This document shows positions 35,033 to 42,385 of a DNA stretch of 64,000 nucleotides, in pieces. Source of the DNA: an uncultured Bacteroidota bacterium (GTDB lineage Bacteria; Bacteroidota; Bacteroidia; Flavobacteriales; Flavobacteriaceae); contig CACCLB010000001.1 in NCBI GenBank assembly GCA_902546725.1, forward strand, positions 62,001-126,000, given 5' to 3'. A program made the position numbers and the translations under genes. How positions within the stretch are numbered: the stretch's first letter is position 1; each line of letters opens with the position of its first letter. The notes beneath the pieces were generated by a model. It worked only from the letters and a program-made list of their open reading frames with translations. It ran no database searches and was not told the DNA's origin.

Positions 35033-35543
35033 AGAAATCCCAAAGCATCACTCCAGCGGAGACACTGATATTTAAAGAATGTTTGGTCCCCAATTGCGGT
35101 ATTTCAAGGCTTTGACCGCATGCATCAACGACCTCTTGAGATACTCCTTTGACTTCGTTTCCAAGGACAAAAGCGTATCTAATATCCTTTTGAGGTATAA
35201 ATTGATTCAGCTGTACTGCTTGCTCTGTTTGTTCCACTGCCCAAACAGAGACCTGTTCTTTTTGGAGTTGTTGAACAACTTCAAGTGTGTTATCAGCATA
35301 TTCCCAGCTTACATTATCGGTTGCTCCTAGGGCTGTTTTATGGATGTCTCTATGGGGTGGGGTAGCTGTTATGCCACAGAGGTATATTTTTTCAATTAAA
35401 AAGGCATCAGCAGAACGAAAGACAGAACCGATATTGTTAAGACTACGAATATTATCTAATACCAAACTAAGTGGGGTTTTTACGGCAGCTTTAAATTCAG
35501 CTATCGTTTTTCGTTCCAATTCTTCGTTTTTAAGTTTGCGCAT
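35007..35543 (-). CDS. TrmH/SpoU family RNA 2'-O-methyltransferase
   Basis: 178 aa, a minimal SPOUT domain. 'LVLDNIRSLNNIGSVFRSAD' is motif 1 (catalytic Asn/Arg), 'RYAFVLGNEVKGVSQEVVD' is motif 2 and 'LEIPQLGTKHSLNISVSAGV' is motif 3, forming the knotted SAM pocket. It methylates a ribose in tRNA or rRNA; the target cannot be fixed without an N-terminal domain. It converges on the folK-dNK gene (26-nt overlap) and is divergent from mutS. Confidence 0.9.
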   Translation of the reverse strand: MRKLKNEELERKTIAEFKAAVKTPLSLVLDNIRSLNNIGSVFRSADAFLIEKIYLCGITATPPHRDIHKTALGATDNVSWEYADNTLEVVQQLQKEQVSVWAVEQTEQAVQLNQFIPQKDIRYAFVLGNEVKGVSQEVVDACGQSLEIPQLGTKHSLNISVSAGVMLWDFFTKMMPDK

Positions 35544-35654
35544 AAGTTGTTAGAAAAAACAAAAGTACAATCTCTAATTTTTTCTATGCTATTTGCATCT
35601 TTGTTTTTCATAGGGCGGTAAATTTTAAATACATTCGTAAAAACCGAAATTATT

Positions 35655-38264
35655 TTGGCAAAAGCAGCAAAAGAGACACCTTTAATGAAACAGTACAACA
35701 GCATCAAGGGAAAATACCCTGATGCCTTATTGCTTTTTCGCGTGGGTGATTTTTATGAGACTTTTGGATCGGATGCCATCAAAGCTTCAGGGATATTAGG
35801 AATTATACTGACCAAGCGAGGTGCTGGGAGTACCAGTGAAACCGCCTTGGCAGGCTTTCCCCATCACTCACTCAATACCTATCTACCTAAATTGGTTAAA
35901 GCAGGCTGTCGTGTAGCTATTTGCGATCAGTTGGAAGATCCTAAGATGACCAAAAAAATAGTCAAAAGAGGAGTAACCGAATTGATTACCCCTGGCGTTT
36001 CACTTCACGACGATGTATTGGATCAGAAAAAGCACAACTACCTTGCAGCTGTATTTTTTAATAAATCTTGGGGGGTTTCTTTTTTGGATATTTCAATAGG
36101 TGATTATTGGGTTGCGCAGGGGAGTACTGAGCAAGTAGAACAATTACTTCAGAGTTTTTCTCCCAGTGAAGTTTTGGTTCCCAAACCCAAAAAGAAATTA
36201 TTTATAGAAGAGTTTGGAAGTACTTTTCACTGCTTCTATATGGATGATTGGGCTTTTGAAGAGAGCACTGCAAGGGAAAAATTAACCACTCATTTTCAAA
36301 CCAATTCACTGTCTGGTTTTGGGATTCAAGACTATTCTACGGGGATATCTGCTGCAGGAGCAATTTTACATTATTTATCCGATGCACATCACGAAAAGTT
36401 GAAGCATATCAGCCAAATAAGTCCTATTGCTCAGGATCGCTATGTTTGGTTGGATCGTTTTACCCAACGCAATCTAGAATTATTTCAATCAACCTATCCA
36501 GAAGGAGTTCCATTGATTCAAGTCATCGATCAAACTCAAACAGCTATGGGAGCTCGATTACTCAGGCAGTGGTTGGCGTTTCCCCTAAAAGAACAAGCAC
36601 AGATTGAATACCGCCACCAAATTGTTCAAGACTTTGTAAGTCAAGAGGTTTTATTGGAAACAACTCAACAGGCTTTGTCGCAAATTGTGGATATGGAGCG
36701 TATTGTTGCTAAAATTGCCACAGAAAAAATAAGTCCTCGTGCATTGAATCAATTGCAAAATTCACTGGATGCAATAAATCAGTTAAAGCAGAATCTAAAA
36801 GAAAAAGCGCATAAGACCCTTTTAAAGCAATTGGATCAGCTCCCCGACACTAATCCAATTAGAGATTTAATCAGTCAAACACTAGACCCAGAAGCTCCAG
36901 TTTTAGTTTCTAAAGGACAGGTAATTGCTTCGGGATTCTCTGAGGATTTGGATGGATTGCGAAGTTTGAGAGACACTTCCCAGTCACATTTGGATGCCAT
37001 GCTCAAACGTGAAACCGAACGCACCCAGATACCCTCACTTAAAATTGCCTTCAACAATGTGTTCGGCTATTATATAGAAGTTCGCAATACACATAAAGAT
37101 AAGGTTCCTGAAGATTGGACTCGAAAGCAAACTTTGGTCAATGCGGAACGGTATATTACAGAAGAGTTGAAAATATTTGAGTCAGAGATTTTGCAGGCAG
37201 GTGAACGAATACAAACATTGGAGCAGCAATTGTTCGCTGAATTGATTGCAAAACTTCAGGGTGATTTGGAAATTTTAAAACACAATGCAGAGGCTATTGC
37301 TCAATGGGATGTTCTCAGTTGTTTTGCCAACTCAGCTAAAAAGTACAATTATTGTTGTCCTGAATGGACTACTGCTACCACGCTAACAATCCAAGGTGCG
37401 AGACACCCAGTTATCGAGCAACAGCTACCACCGGGCAGCCCTTACATTTCCAACGACCTCACAATTGATCAAGATACTCAGCAAATATTGATGATTACTG
37501 GACCCAATATGTCAGGAAAATCAGCTTTACTTAGACAAACAGCCTTGATTGCTTTGATGGCGCAGATTGGGAGTTTTGTCCCAGCAACCAAAGCCCAATT
37601 AGGAGTAGTGGACAAAATTTTTACTCGAGTAGGAGCAAGCGATAATATTTCAATGGGCGCTTCCACCTTTATGGTAGAAATGAATGAAACAGCATCTATT
37701 CTAAACAATATCTCCGAACGCAGTCTGGTCCTCTTAGATGAAATTGGCAGAGGTACAAGTACTTACGATGGAATTTCTATAGCCTGGGCCATAGCAGAAT
37801 ACTTACACGAACATCCCTTCCGACCCAAAGTATTATTTGCGACCCACTACCATGAATTGAACGACATGACACTTCAATTTCCGAGGATTAAAAACTTTAA
37901 TGTAGCGATAAAAGAATCAAAAGAGAATGTGTTGTTTTTGCGGAAACTTGTTCCAGGAGGAAGTGCCCACAGTTTTGGAATTCACGTAGCTAAAATGGCA
38001 GGAATGCCACAGCACGTTTTACAAACTGCTAAACAAAAACTTAAAACCTTGGAATCTTCACACAGTACTAAGGATAATAATAAAAAAGAGGAAGTTGTAA
38101 AAAATGAGGATTTGCAACTCAGTTTTTTTAAACTGGACGATCCAATATTAGAAGCTTTAAGAGATGAAATTACAGCCTTAGACATCGACACCTTAACTCC
38201 AGTTGAAGCTTTAATGCAATTGAATCAGATCAAGCGGAGGTTGTCTCAAAAGAAGGGTAATTAA
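35655..38264 (+). CDS. mutS: DNA mismatch repair protein MutS
   Basis: 869 aa from a TTG start; the N-terminal sequence 'MAKAAKETPLMKQYNSIKGK' fits the usual MutS start, so TTG is kept rather than ATG 35685. 'LLFRVGDFYETFG' contains the Phe-x-Glu mismatch-reading motif. The ATPase has Walker A 'GPNMSGKSALLRQ' (about 616), 'GASDNISMGASTFMVEM' (signature), Walker B 'LVLLDEIGRGTSTYDG' and 'ATHYHELNDM'. It detects mismatches and recruits MutL. It stands alone between trmH and the tRNA locus. Confidence 0.98.
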   Translation: MAKAAKETPLMKQYNSIKGKYPDALLLFRVGDFYETFGSDAIKASGILGIILTKRGAGSTSETALAGFPHHSLNTYLPKLVKAGCRVAICDQLEDPKMTKKIVKRGVTELITPGVSLHDDVLDQKKHNYLAAVFFNKSWGVSFLDISIGDYWVAQGSTEQVEQLLQSFSPSEVLVPKPKKKLFIEEFGSTFHCFYMDDWAFEESTAREKLTTHFQTNSLSGFGIQDYSTGISAAGAILHYLSDAHHEKLKHISQISPIAQDRYVWLDRFTQRNLELFQSTYPEGVPLIQVIDQTQTAMGARLLRQWLAFPLKEQAQIEYRHQIVQDFVSQEVLLETTQQALSQIVDMERIVAKIATEKISPRALNQLQNSLDAINQLKQNLKEKAHKTLLKQLDQLPDTNPIRDLISQTLDPEAPVLVSKGQVIASGFSEDLDGLRSLRDTSQSHLDAMLKRETERTQIPSLKIAFNNVFGYYIEVRNTHKDKVPEDWTRKQTLVNAERYITEELKIFESEILQAGERIQTLEQQLFAELIAKLQGDLEILKHNAEAIAQWDVLSCFANSAKKYNYCCPEWTTATTLTIQGARHPVIEQQLPPGSPYISNDLTIDQDTQQILMITGPNMSGKSALLRQTALIALMAQIGSFVPATKAQLGVVDKIFTRVGASDNISMGASTFMVEMNETASILNNISERSLVLLDEIGRGTSTYDGISIAWAIAEYLHEHPFRPKVLFATHYHELNDMTLQFPRIKNFNVAIKESKENVLFLRKLVPGGSAHSFGIHVAKMAGMPQHVLQTAKQKLKTLESSHSTKDNNKKEEVVKNEDLQLSFFKLDDPILEALRDEITALDIDTLTPVEALMQLNQIKRRLSQKKGN

Positions 38265-38369
38265 ACAACAAAAAGATATTGGGAATTTGATGTATTTGAC
38301 TACAGGGGGAAAGATCTTTTTTTATGTTAAAAGCAAGCTATTTATATCAAAAAAAATTAAATTTTATTT

Positions 38370-38377
38370 TACATTTG
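38370..38377 (+). promoter_or_regulatory. -7 promoter box (TACATTTG) upstream of the tRNA locus
   Basis: Exact TAnnTTTG match 17 nt before the tRNA-like fragment and 87 nt before tRNA-Gly. No clear -33 TTG is seen. It is the most likely promoter for the tRNA-Gly/tRNA-Leu transcript. Confidence 0.4.
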
Positions 38378-38393
38378 CAATCCAATAAATAAA

Positions 38394-38439
38394 AGTAACT
38401 CAGGGGTAGAGCATTATCCGCCAGAGGCGGATGAGGGTC
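38394..38439 (+). pseudogene. Partial tRNA-Gly copy with rebuilt anticodon arm
   Basis: AGTAACTCAGGGGTAGAGCAT matches the D-arm region of the intact tRNA-Gly 75 nt downstream (AGTAGCTCAGGGGTAGAGCAT) with one change, and the following GAGGGTC also matches. The anticodon arm between them is replaced by the perfect hairpin ATCCGCC-AGA-GGCGGAT, four bases longer. No T-arm or acceptor 3' strand follows. It is a broken tandem duplicate. Confidence 0.7.
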
Positions 38440-38463
38440 TTTTCAGGAGTTTGAAATAAAAAT

Positions 38464-38535
38464 GCGAAAGTAGCTCAGGGGTAGAGCATCACCTTGCCAA
38501 GGTGAGGGTCGCGGGTTCAAATCCCGTCTTTCGCT
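38464..38535 (+). tRNA. tRNA-Gly (GCC)
   Basis: A 72-nt cloverleaf. Acceptor stem GCGAAAG pairs with CTTTCGC, D-arm GCTC/GAGC, anticodon stem TCACC/GGTGA with loop TTGCCAA (anticodon GCC), T-arm GCGGGTTCAAATCCCGT, discriminator T. CCA is not encoded. tRNA-Leu follows 9 nt later in the same transcript. Confidence 0.97.
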
Positions 38536-38544
38536 CTGTCGTTT

Positions 38545-38629
38545 GCTCGAGTGGTGGAATTGGTAGACACGTTGGACTTAAAATCCAATGACCATTGCGG
38601 TCGTGCGGGTTCAAGTCCCGCCTCGAGTA
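38545..38629 (+). tRNA. tRNA-Leu (TAA)
   Basis: An 85-nt class II tRNA. Acceptor stem GCTCGAG/CTCGAGT (first pair G-U), anticodon stem TTGGA/TCCAA with loop CTTAAAA (anticodon TAA), a long variable arm (TGACCATTGCGGTCG) and T-arm GCGGGTTCAAGTCCCGC. Its last bases plus one downstream base (TCCCGCCTCGAGTAC) recur at 42275-42289, marking it as the integration target of the island that follows. Confidence 0.97.
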
Positions 38630-38636
38630 CTTTAAG

Positions 38637-38678
38637 AATCCGTAACATATTGTTTTACATGACGTTGCGGATTTTTTT
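38637..38678 (+). terminator. Rho-independent terminator after tRNA-Leu
   Basis: AATCCGTAAC pairs with GTTGCGGATT (one G-T wobble) around a 17-nt loop and is followed by a run of seven T. It now ends the tRNA transcript inside the island's left end. Confidence 0.65.
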
Positions 38679-38736
38679 ATTTTCAAATGGCAACATATTG
38701 GCAACAAATCATCGTGTTTCATGATTATTTAAAGCT

Positions 38737-38832
38737 AAAACTTCTCAGGCACTCCTAATCCAAACACAGGGGTATGGGTTTTAGGAAACGGTTTTTCTAT
38801 TGGAACATGGGGATTGGGATTTGATATGTAAT
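38737..38832 (+). repeat. ~95-bp direct repeat, copy 1
   Basis: From AAAACTTCTCAGGC to TTTGATATGTAAT. It matches 40320-40413 over its whole length with scattered changes and two single-base gaps. A central dyad (TCCTAA...TTAGGA) can fold. One frame is open from 38739 to a TAA at 38829-38831 and reads like a protein C-terminus ('NTGVWVLGNGFSIGTWGLGF'), but copy 2 does not keep it. Confidence 0.75.
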
Positions 38833-38915
38833 CTAATATTTCTAAATTCAGTTTTTAATTAATTAGATTGATTTTTAAAGTTCTTGAATTAAATTATTAG
38901 ATTTTTCATAAGCAA

Positions 38916-40289
38916 ATGGAATTTAAAACTAAAATAAAAGCTTTTTATGAGGATATAAGTAAAAAGAGCTACAATTCATTTGAAGATGCCAGAGAAGATG
39001 CTGCATTATTAGGGAAAAAACTATTTCTTTTTAAAGAATTTGATTTAAGAGGAACTGAAAATTTACCACAAGAATCGGGGATTATATTTATTTACAATCA
39101 TATTTCTAATAACCCAAACTATACTTTAGAAGATGATTTTCAAATCACACTTGACAGCCACTTTATAAGCAGTATGATTTCACAAAACTATTATAAAAAA
39201 CCTGGTGTTCGCATTATAAGATATAGCCTTGATAATGAAAAAAAGCATTCGGAATACTATAATTTATTTAATTATATCAGAGTTTACTCAAAAGACTTTA
39301 TACCAAATTATGTAACACAACAAGATCTTGAAGAATCTAAAAATATTTTTTATAGTTTATGCCACTCAGCCCTTTTGGAAAAAGAAAATTTAATTATTAA
39401 TCCAGAGGGAAAGTCATCAAGTACTAAAAATTCACCTTCAGATTTCAAGGCTGGGATTTTTAAAATGGTTATAAAATCACAATTAGATCCTCTAATAGTA
39501 CCACTAGTAATGGTAAATTTTGACTATCTCAACTCAGAAACTACTTACCGTTGTGAAATAAAAAAGCCTTTTAGACTGTCTTCTAAATTAAATGATTTAA
39601 AAAACAAAAAAGATTTAAATGATTTTGTAATATCATTTCAGGAAAAATATTCTTTGTGGGTTGATAATTTGAGAAAAGTAAGTTCAAGCTATGAAGATGA
39701 AATAAGATTATTAATTGAAAAGAAAATCAAACATTCACAAAGAAAAAATTTAATTGTTTTTTATGGCAGTTCAACTTTCAGACTGTGGGATAAAATTGAA
39801 AATGATTTCAGTCCCTTTAATGTATTGAATTTTGGATTTGGAGGTGCATATATTGAGGATTGCATAAAATACTTTGATTCATTATTTTTTGATTTAAATC
39901 CAAATGGAGTTGTGCTTTATGTTGGAGGAAATGATTTATCCCTGAACTATTCACCAAAAAAAATATTTAATCTTATCAAAAAACTCACAGAAAAATTTCA
40001 GACAAAACTACCTCAATGCAAATTATTCATTATTTCGATTAAACCGAGTTATCATAGGATTGAAAAGATGAAGCAAATTATTACCCTAAATCAAATGATA
40101 AAAAACTACTATGATAAATCTGACAGGGTGTTTTATGTCAATATTTTTGACTTATTTTTTGATCGCAGGAAGAAAATTATAAAAAAATATTACCTAATTG
40201 ACAATTTACACTTAAGTAGTGAAGGCTACTCTGTATGGAAAAGGGAAATTCAAAAATCAATTGTTAAAGAGTTAAATTATCTTATTTAA
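38916..40289 (+). CDS. Acyltransferase (PlsC-like)-SGNH hydrolase fusion
   Basis: 457 aa in two parts. Residues about 40-225 resemble a lysophosphatidic-acid-type acyltransferase: 'IIFIYNHISNNPNY' (block I; His62, but the usual Asp of HX4D is Pro), 'NPEGKSS' (block III, 162-168) and 'VPLVMVNFD' (block IV). Residues about 278-457 are an SGNH hydrolase: 'YGSSTFRLW' (Ser286), 'NFGFGGAYIED', 'YVGGNDLSL' (Asn339) and 'DNLHLSSEGY' (Asp429/His432). No signal peptide is seen, so it is probably cytoplasmic. It may move acyl groups on a lipid or glycan. Very AT-rich compared with the flanking chromosome, consistent with transfer. Confidence 0.75.
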   Translation: MEFKTKIKAFYEDISKKSYNSFEDAREDAALLGKKLFLFKEFDLRGTENLPQESGIIFIYNHISNNPNYTLEDDFQITLDSHFISSMISQNYYKKPGVRIIRYSLDNEKKHSEYYNLFNYIRVYSKDFIPNYVTQQDLEESKNIFYSLCHSALLEKENLIINPEGKSSSTKNSPSDFKAGIFKMVIKSQLDPLIVPLVMVNFDYLNSETTYRCEIKKPFRLSSKLNDLKNKKDLNDFVISFQEKYSLWVDNLRKVSSSYEDEIRLLIEKKIKHSQRKNLIVFYGSSTFRLWDKIENDFSPFNVLNFGFGGAYIEDCIKYFDSLFFDLNPNGVVLYVGGNDLSLNYSPKKIFNLIKKLTEKFQTKLPQCKLFIISIKPSYHRIEKMKQIITLNQMIKNYYDKSDRVFYVNIFDLFFDRRKKIIKKYYLIDNLHLSSEGYSVWKREIQKSIVKELNYLI

Positions 40290-40319
40290 AACACATCATG
40301 TATTTGCTTAGAAAATACT

Positions 40320-40413
40320 AAAACTTCAAAGCACCCTTAACCCAAAAACAGGGGCATGGGTTTTAGAAAACGGTTTTTCGATTGTAACAAGGATGGGAGA
40401 TTTGATATGTAAT
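40320..40413 (+). repeat. ~95-bp direct repeat, copy 2
   Basis: From AAAACTTCAAAGC to TTTGATATGTAAT, about 80-85% alike to 38737-38832 by eye. It lies 47 nt before the GH5-like gene, as copy 1 lies 84 nt before the fusion gene. The shared core includes ATGGGTTTTAG and AACGGTTTTTC. The reading frame open in copy 1 is broken here. Confidence 0.75.
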
Positions 40414-40459
40414 ACATTCTCTATATCTTAGAGGTATTAATAACCATAAATAAATTATA

Positions 40460-41677
40460 ATGAAACTTTTTTTTATTCTATTCTTTAATTTATTAATGAT
40501 TCAGTGTCAAAACTCAAATTTCCAACAAGTTAGTTCTAGATGGTCAGAAGAAAAAATATGGAATTGGTATAACAATCAGCCTTGGCTTATAGGAACGAAT
40601 TTTATAACAAGTTCCTCAATAAATCAACTTGAATTTTGGCAAGAAAAAACTTTTGATCCGGATTTAATAGATAAAGAGTTAAAACTCTCTGCTAGTATTG
40701 GAATGAACACCCATAGAGTATTTCTCCATGATTTACTGTGGCAGCAAGATTCAATGGGGTTTCTGAGTCGTATTGACAAATTTTTAGAAATTTCACATAA
40801 AAATGGTATAAAAACATTACTTGTTTTTTTTGATGATGTTTGGCATCCTATGCCTAAGCTTGGTAAACAACCTGAACCAATACCACATGTACATAACTCA
40901 GGATGGGTTCAATCTCCAGGAGCAAAAATTTTATATGATTCTTTAAGCCACAACAAACTAAAATCTTATGTGAAAGGAATAATTGGAAAGTTTGCAAATG
41001 ATCAAAGAGTTCTTGGGTGGGATCTTTACAATGAACCTGGTCAAAAAGGCATATCTTCACATAATATTCCCAAGGAAAGATCAATAGAATTATATAAAAA
41101 AGTAGGGATTAAAATTACGGATAATAATTATTCGGAATACAATCTAAATGAAATTGATCCCAAAGACAAAAAGCAGAAGTATACTCTATCTTTATTAAAA
41201 TACACTGTGAAATGGGCTAGAGAAGTAAACCCGTCTCAACCACTAACGATCGGGATTTATGAGTGGGACATTAAATGGGACAGTATGAATAATTTATCTG
41301 AATTAAATCAATTTATACTTAATAACTCTGATATTATTTCTTTCCACTCATATGCGTCAAAAAAAGAGGTATTAAGAAAAGTTAATGAGCTTCAAAATTA
41401 TAATAGACCTATTTTGTGTACAGAGTATATTGCTCGAGAATACGAGAATACATTTGAGAACGTATTGCCGATTTTTAATGATAATAAAATTGGAGCTTAT
41501 AATTGGGGTTTAGTTTCTGGTAAGACTAATACTATATATCCATGGAAAAGTTGGGATTCAACATATACAGGTCCACCAAAGAAATGGCATCACGATATTT
41601 TTTATAAAGATGGGAAGCCATACTCTTCAGACGAAATAGAATTAATAAAAAGTTTATCATTATCTGGAACAAAATAA
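40460..41677 (+). CDS. Glycoside hydrolase, GH5-like (cellulase superfamily) lipoprotein
   Basis: 405 aa. SPII signal with Cys16 ('LLMIQC'). The TIM barrel carries 'LIGTNFITSSSINQLEFW' (first strand), 'NTHRVFLHDLLW', 'TLLVFFDDVWHP', the acid/base Glu192 in 'LGWDLYNEPGQKG' and the likely nucleophile Glu322 in 'PILCTEYIARE'. 'AYNWGLVSGKTNTIYPW' closes the barrel as in related bacterial xylanase-annotated proteins. Exposed on the cell surface or periplasm, it would cut a beta-linked polysaccharide. It lies in the tRNA-Leu island and is AT-rich like its neighbour. Exact GH family is not certain. Confidence 0.82.
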   Translation: MKLFFILFFNLLMIQCQNSNFQQVSSRWSEEKIWNWYNNQPWLIGTNFITSSSINQLEFWQEKTFDPDLIDKELKLSASIGMNTHRVFLHDLLWQQDSMGFLSRIDKFLEISHKNGIKTLLVFFDDVWHPMPKLGKQPEPIPHVHNSGWVQSPGAKILYDSLSHNKLKSYVKGIIGKFANDQRVLGWDLYNEPGQKGISSHNIPKERSIELYKKVGIKITDNNYSEYNLNEIDPKDKKQKYTLSLLKYTVKWAREVNPSQPLTIGIYEWDIKWDSMNNLSELNQFILNNSDIISFHSYASKKEVLRKVNELQNYNRPILCTEYIAREYENTFENVLPIFNDNKIGAYNWGLVSGKTNTIYPWKSWDSTYTGPPKKWHHDIFYKDGKPYSSDEIELIKSLSLSGTK

Positions 41678-41860
41678 AAACTGTATAAAGGTGGATGGTT
41701 TTTCTTTTAAACCAATGGATATAATCCAAACCCTCTCTTATCCATTGCTATAACTTACCTAACCCGAGATGCTCTTACTACAAAATGGGGGTGGTTTGTT
41801 TAGGGTTTCTGTGGATACGCGATGGATCTTAGCTTTTATCCAAAAACATCTAAAATCACT

Positions 41861-41930
41861 TAAAAATGATCAAAAAACGCTAAAAATGAGTCGAAAATAG
41901 ATTAAAAATGGCTAAAAATGATCAAAAAAC
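41861..41930 (+). repeat. 18-bp exact direct repeat in an A-rich intergenic stretch
   Basis: TAAAAATGATCAAAAAAC occurs at 41861-41878 and 41913-41930, with degenerate related units (CTAAAAATGAGTC, TTAAAAATGGC) in between. It is two copies at a 52-nt period, not a CRISPR. The stretch 41678-41949 holds no gene that I can support. Confidence 0.6.
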
Positions 41931-41949
41931 AGCTTTTTTTTAATTTCTG

Positions 41950-42129
41950 TCATAGAGACATTATATAATTATAAAAATCTTCAGTGACTCGAAACCAATA
42001 TCCGTTTTCTTCATGTAAGCTTCCATCACCTTTCCCATTACAAGAATGATACTTTTCTATATGGTTTTTAAAGGATTGCAAATCTGAAACCTTATAATCT
42101 TTACCGTAATCATCTTTTATAATTGTCAT
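41950..42129 (-). CDS. Small orphan protein, 59 aa
   Basis: Too short for the ORF track. ATG at 42129 opens a 59-codon frame: begins 'MTIIKDDYGKDYKVSDLQSF' and ends 'VTEDFYNYIMSL'. It is charged, aromatic-rich and soluble, with codon use like a real gene and few rare residues. An in-frame TAG lies directly upstream, after a short coding-like stretch ('LYDWWEGKVAYYKYKG'), perhaps the end of a lost gene. Small proteins of this kind occur in Bacteroidota mobile DNA as far as I recall; no function is known. It lies near the right end of the tRNA-Leu island. Confidence 0.5.
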   Translation of the reverse strand: MTIIKDDYGKDYKVSDLQSFKNHIEKYHSCNGKGDGSLHEENGYWFRVTEDFYNYIMSL

Positions 42130-42274
42130 CTACCCTTTGTATTTGTAATAAGCAACTTTTCCTTCCCACCAGTCATATAGATTTATTTAATACCTTCTGT
42201 AAAGTATTGTAAATAATAAGTTATACAGCTAAATATGGTAAGATCGTCAAAGCGCATGTTTGCATAGGCGGTAC

Positions 42275-42289
42275 TCCCGCCTCGAGTAC
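42275..42289 (+). repeat. Right attachment-site repeat (copy of tRNA-Leu 3' end)
   Basis: TCCCGCCTCGAGTAC is identical to 38616-38630. The bases before it (GGCGGTAC) do not form a tRNA. Its position directly upstream of the terminator at 42290 fits an attR. Confidence 0.75.
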
Positions 42290-42317
42290 AAAAAACCCTC
42301 CTATTGGAGGGTTTTTT
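42290..42317. terminator. Strong bidirectional terminator (original tRNA-Leu terminator)
   Basis: AAAAAA-CCCTCC-TATT-GGAGGG-TTTTTT: a perfect 6-bp GC-rich stem (12 bp with the A/T arms) and a T-run on both strands. On the minus strand it also ends transcription from the epimerase gene at 42386. Confidence 0.9.
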
Positions 42318-42385
42318 AATTGTATCAACTGACCTTAAATATGGCGGTCATCTCAGAATATTTATTTTAATTCCAACGATCTTAA

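Larger units (their letters stand above)
38616..42289. mobile_element. Genomic island integrated at tRNA-Leu 3' end
   Basis: Bounded by an exact 15-bp direct repeat TCCCGCCTCGAGTAC (38616-38630 and 42275-42289). The left copy is the tRNA-Leu 3' end. The right copy is followed at once by a strong terminator, which looks like the original tRNA terminator pushed 3.7 kb away. Inside the left end are two AACATATTG repeats (38644, 38692) that resemble recombinase arm sites. Cargo: acyltransferase-SGNH fusion, GH5-like lipoprotein and a 59-aa ORF. No integrase gene remains, so the island is immobile on its own. Confidence 0.7.

Noticed and set aside
38489-38722. 77-aa minus-strand ORF with 'RRDLNPHDRNGHWILSPTCLP'
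   Set aside because: It lies antisense to the two tRNAs; this is a classic spurious protein translated from tRNA genes.
41861-41930. CRISPR-like array
   Set aside because: Only two exact repeats in A-rich DNA, with degenerate units in place of unique spacers, and no cas genes.
42252-42289. Second tRNA-Leu at the right end of the island
   Set aside because: Only the last 15 bases match; there is no D-arm or anticodon arm.
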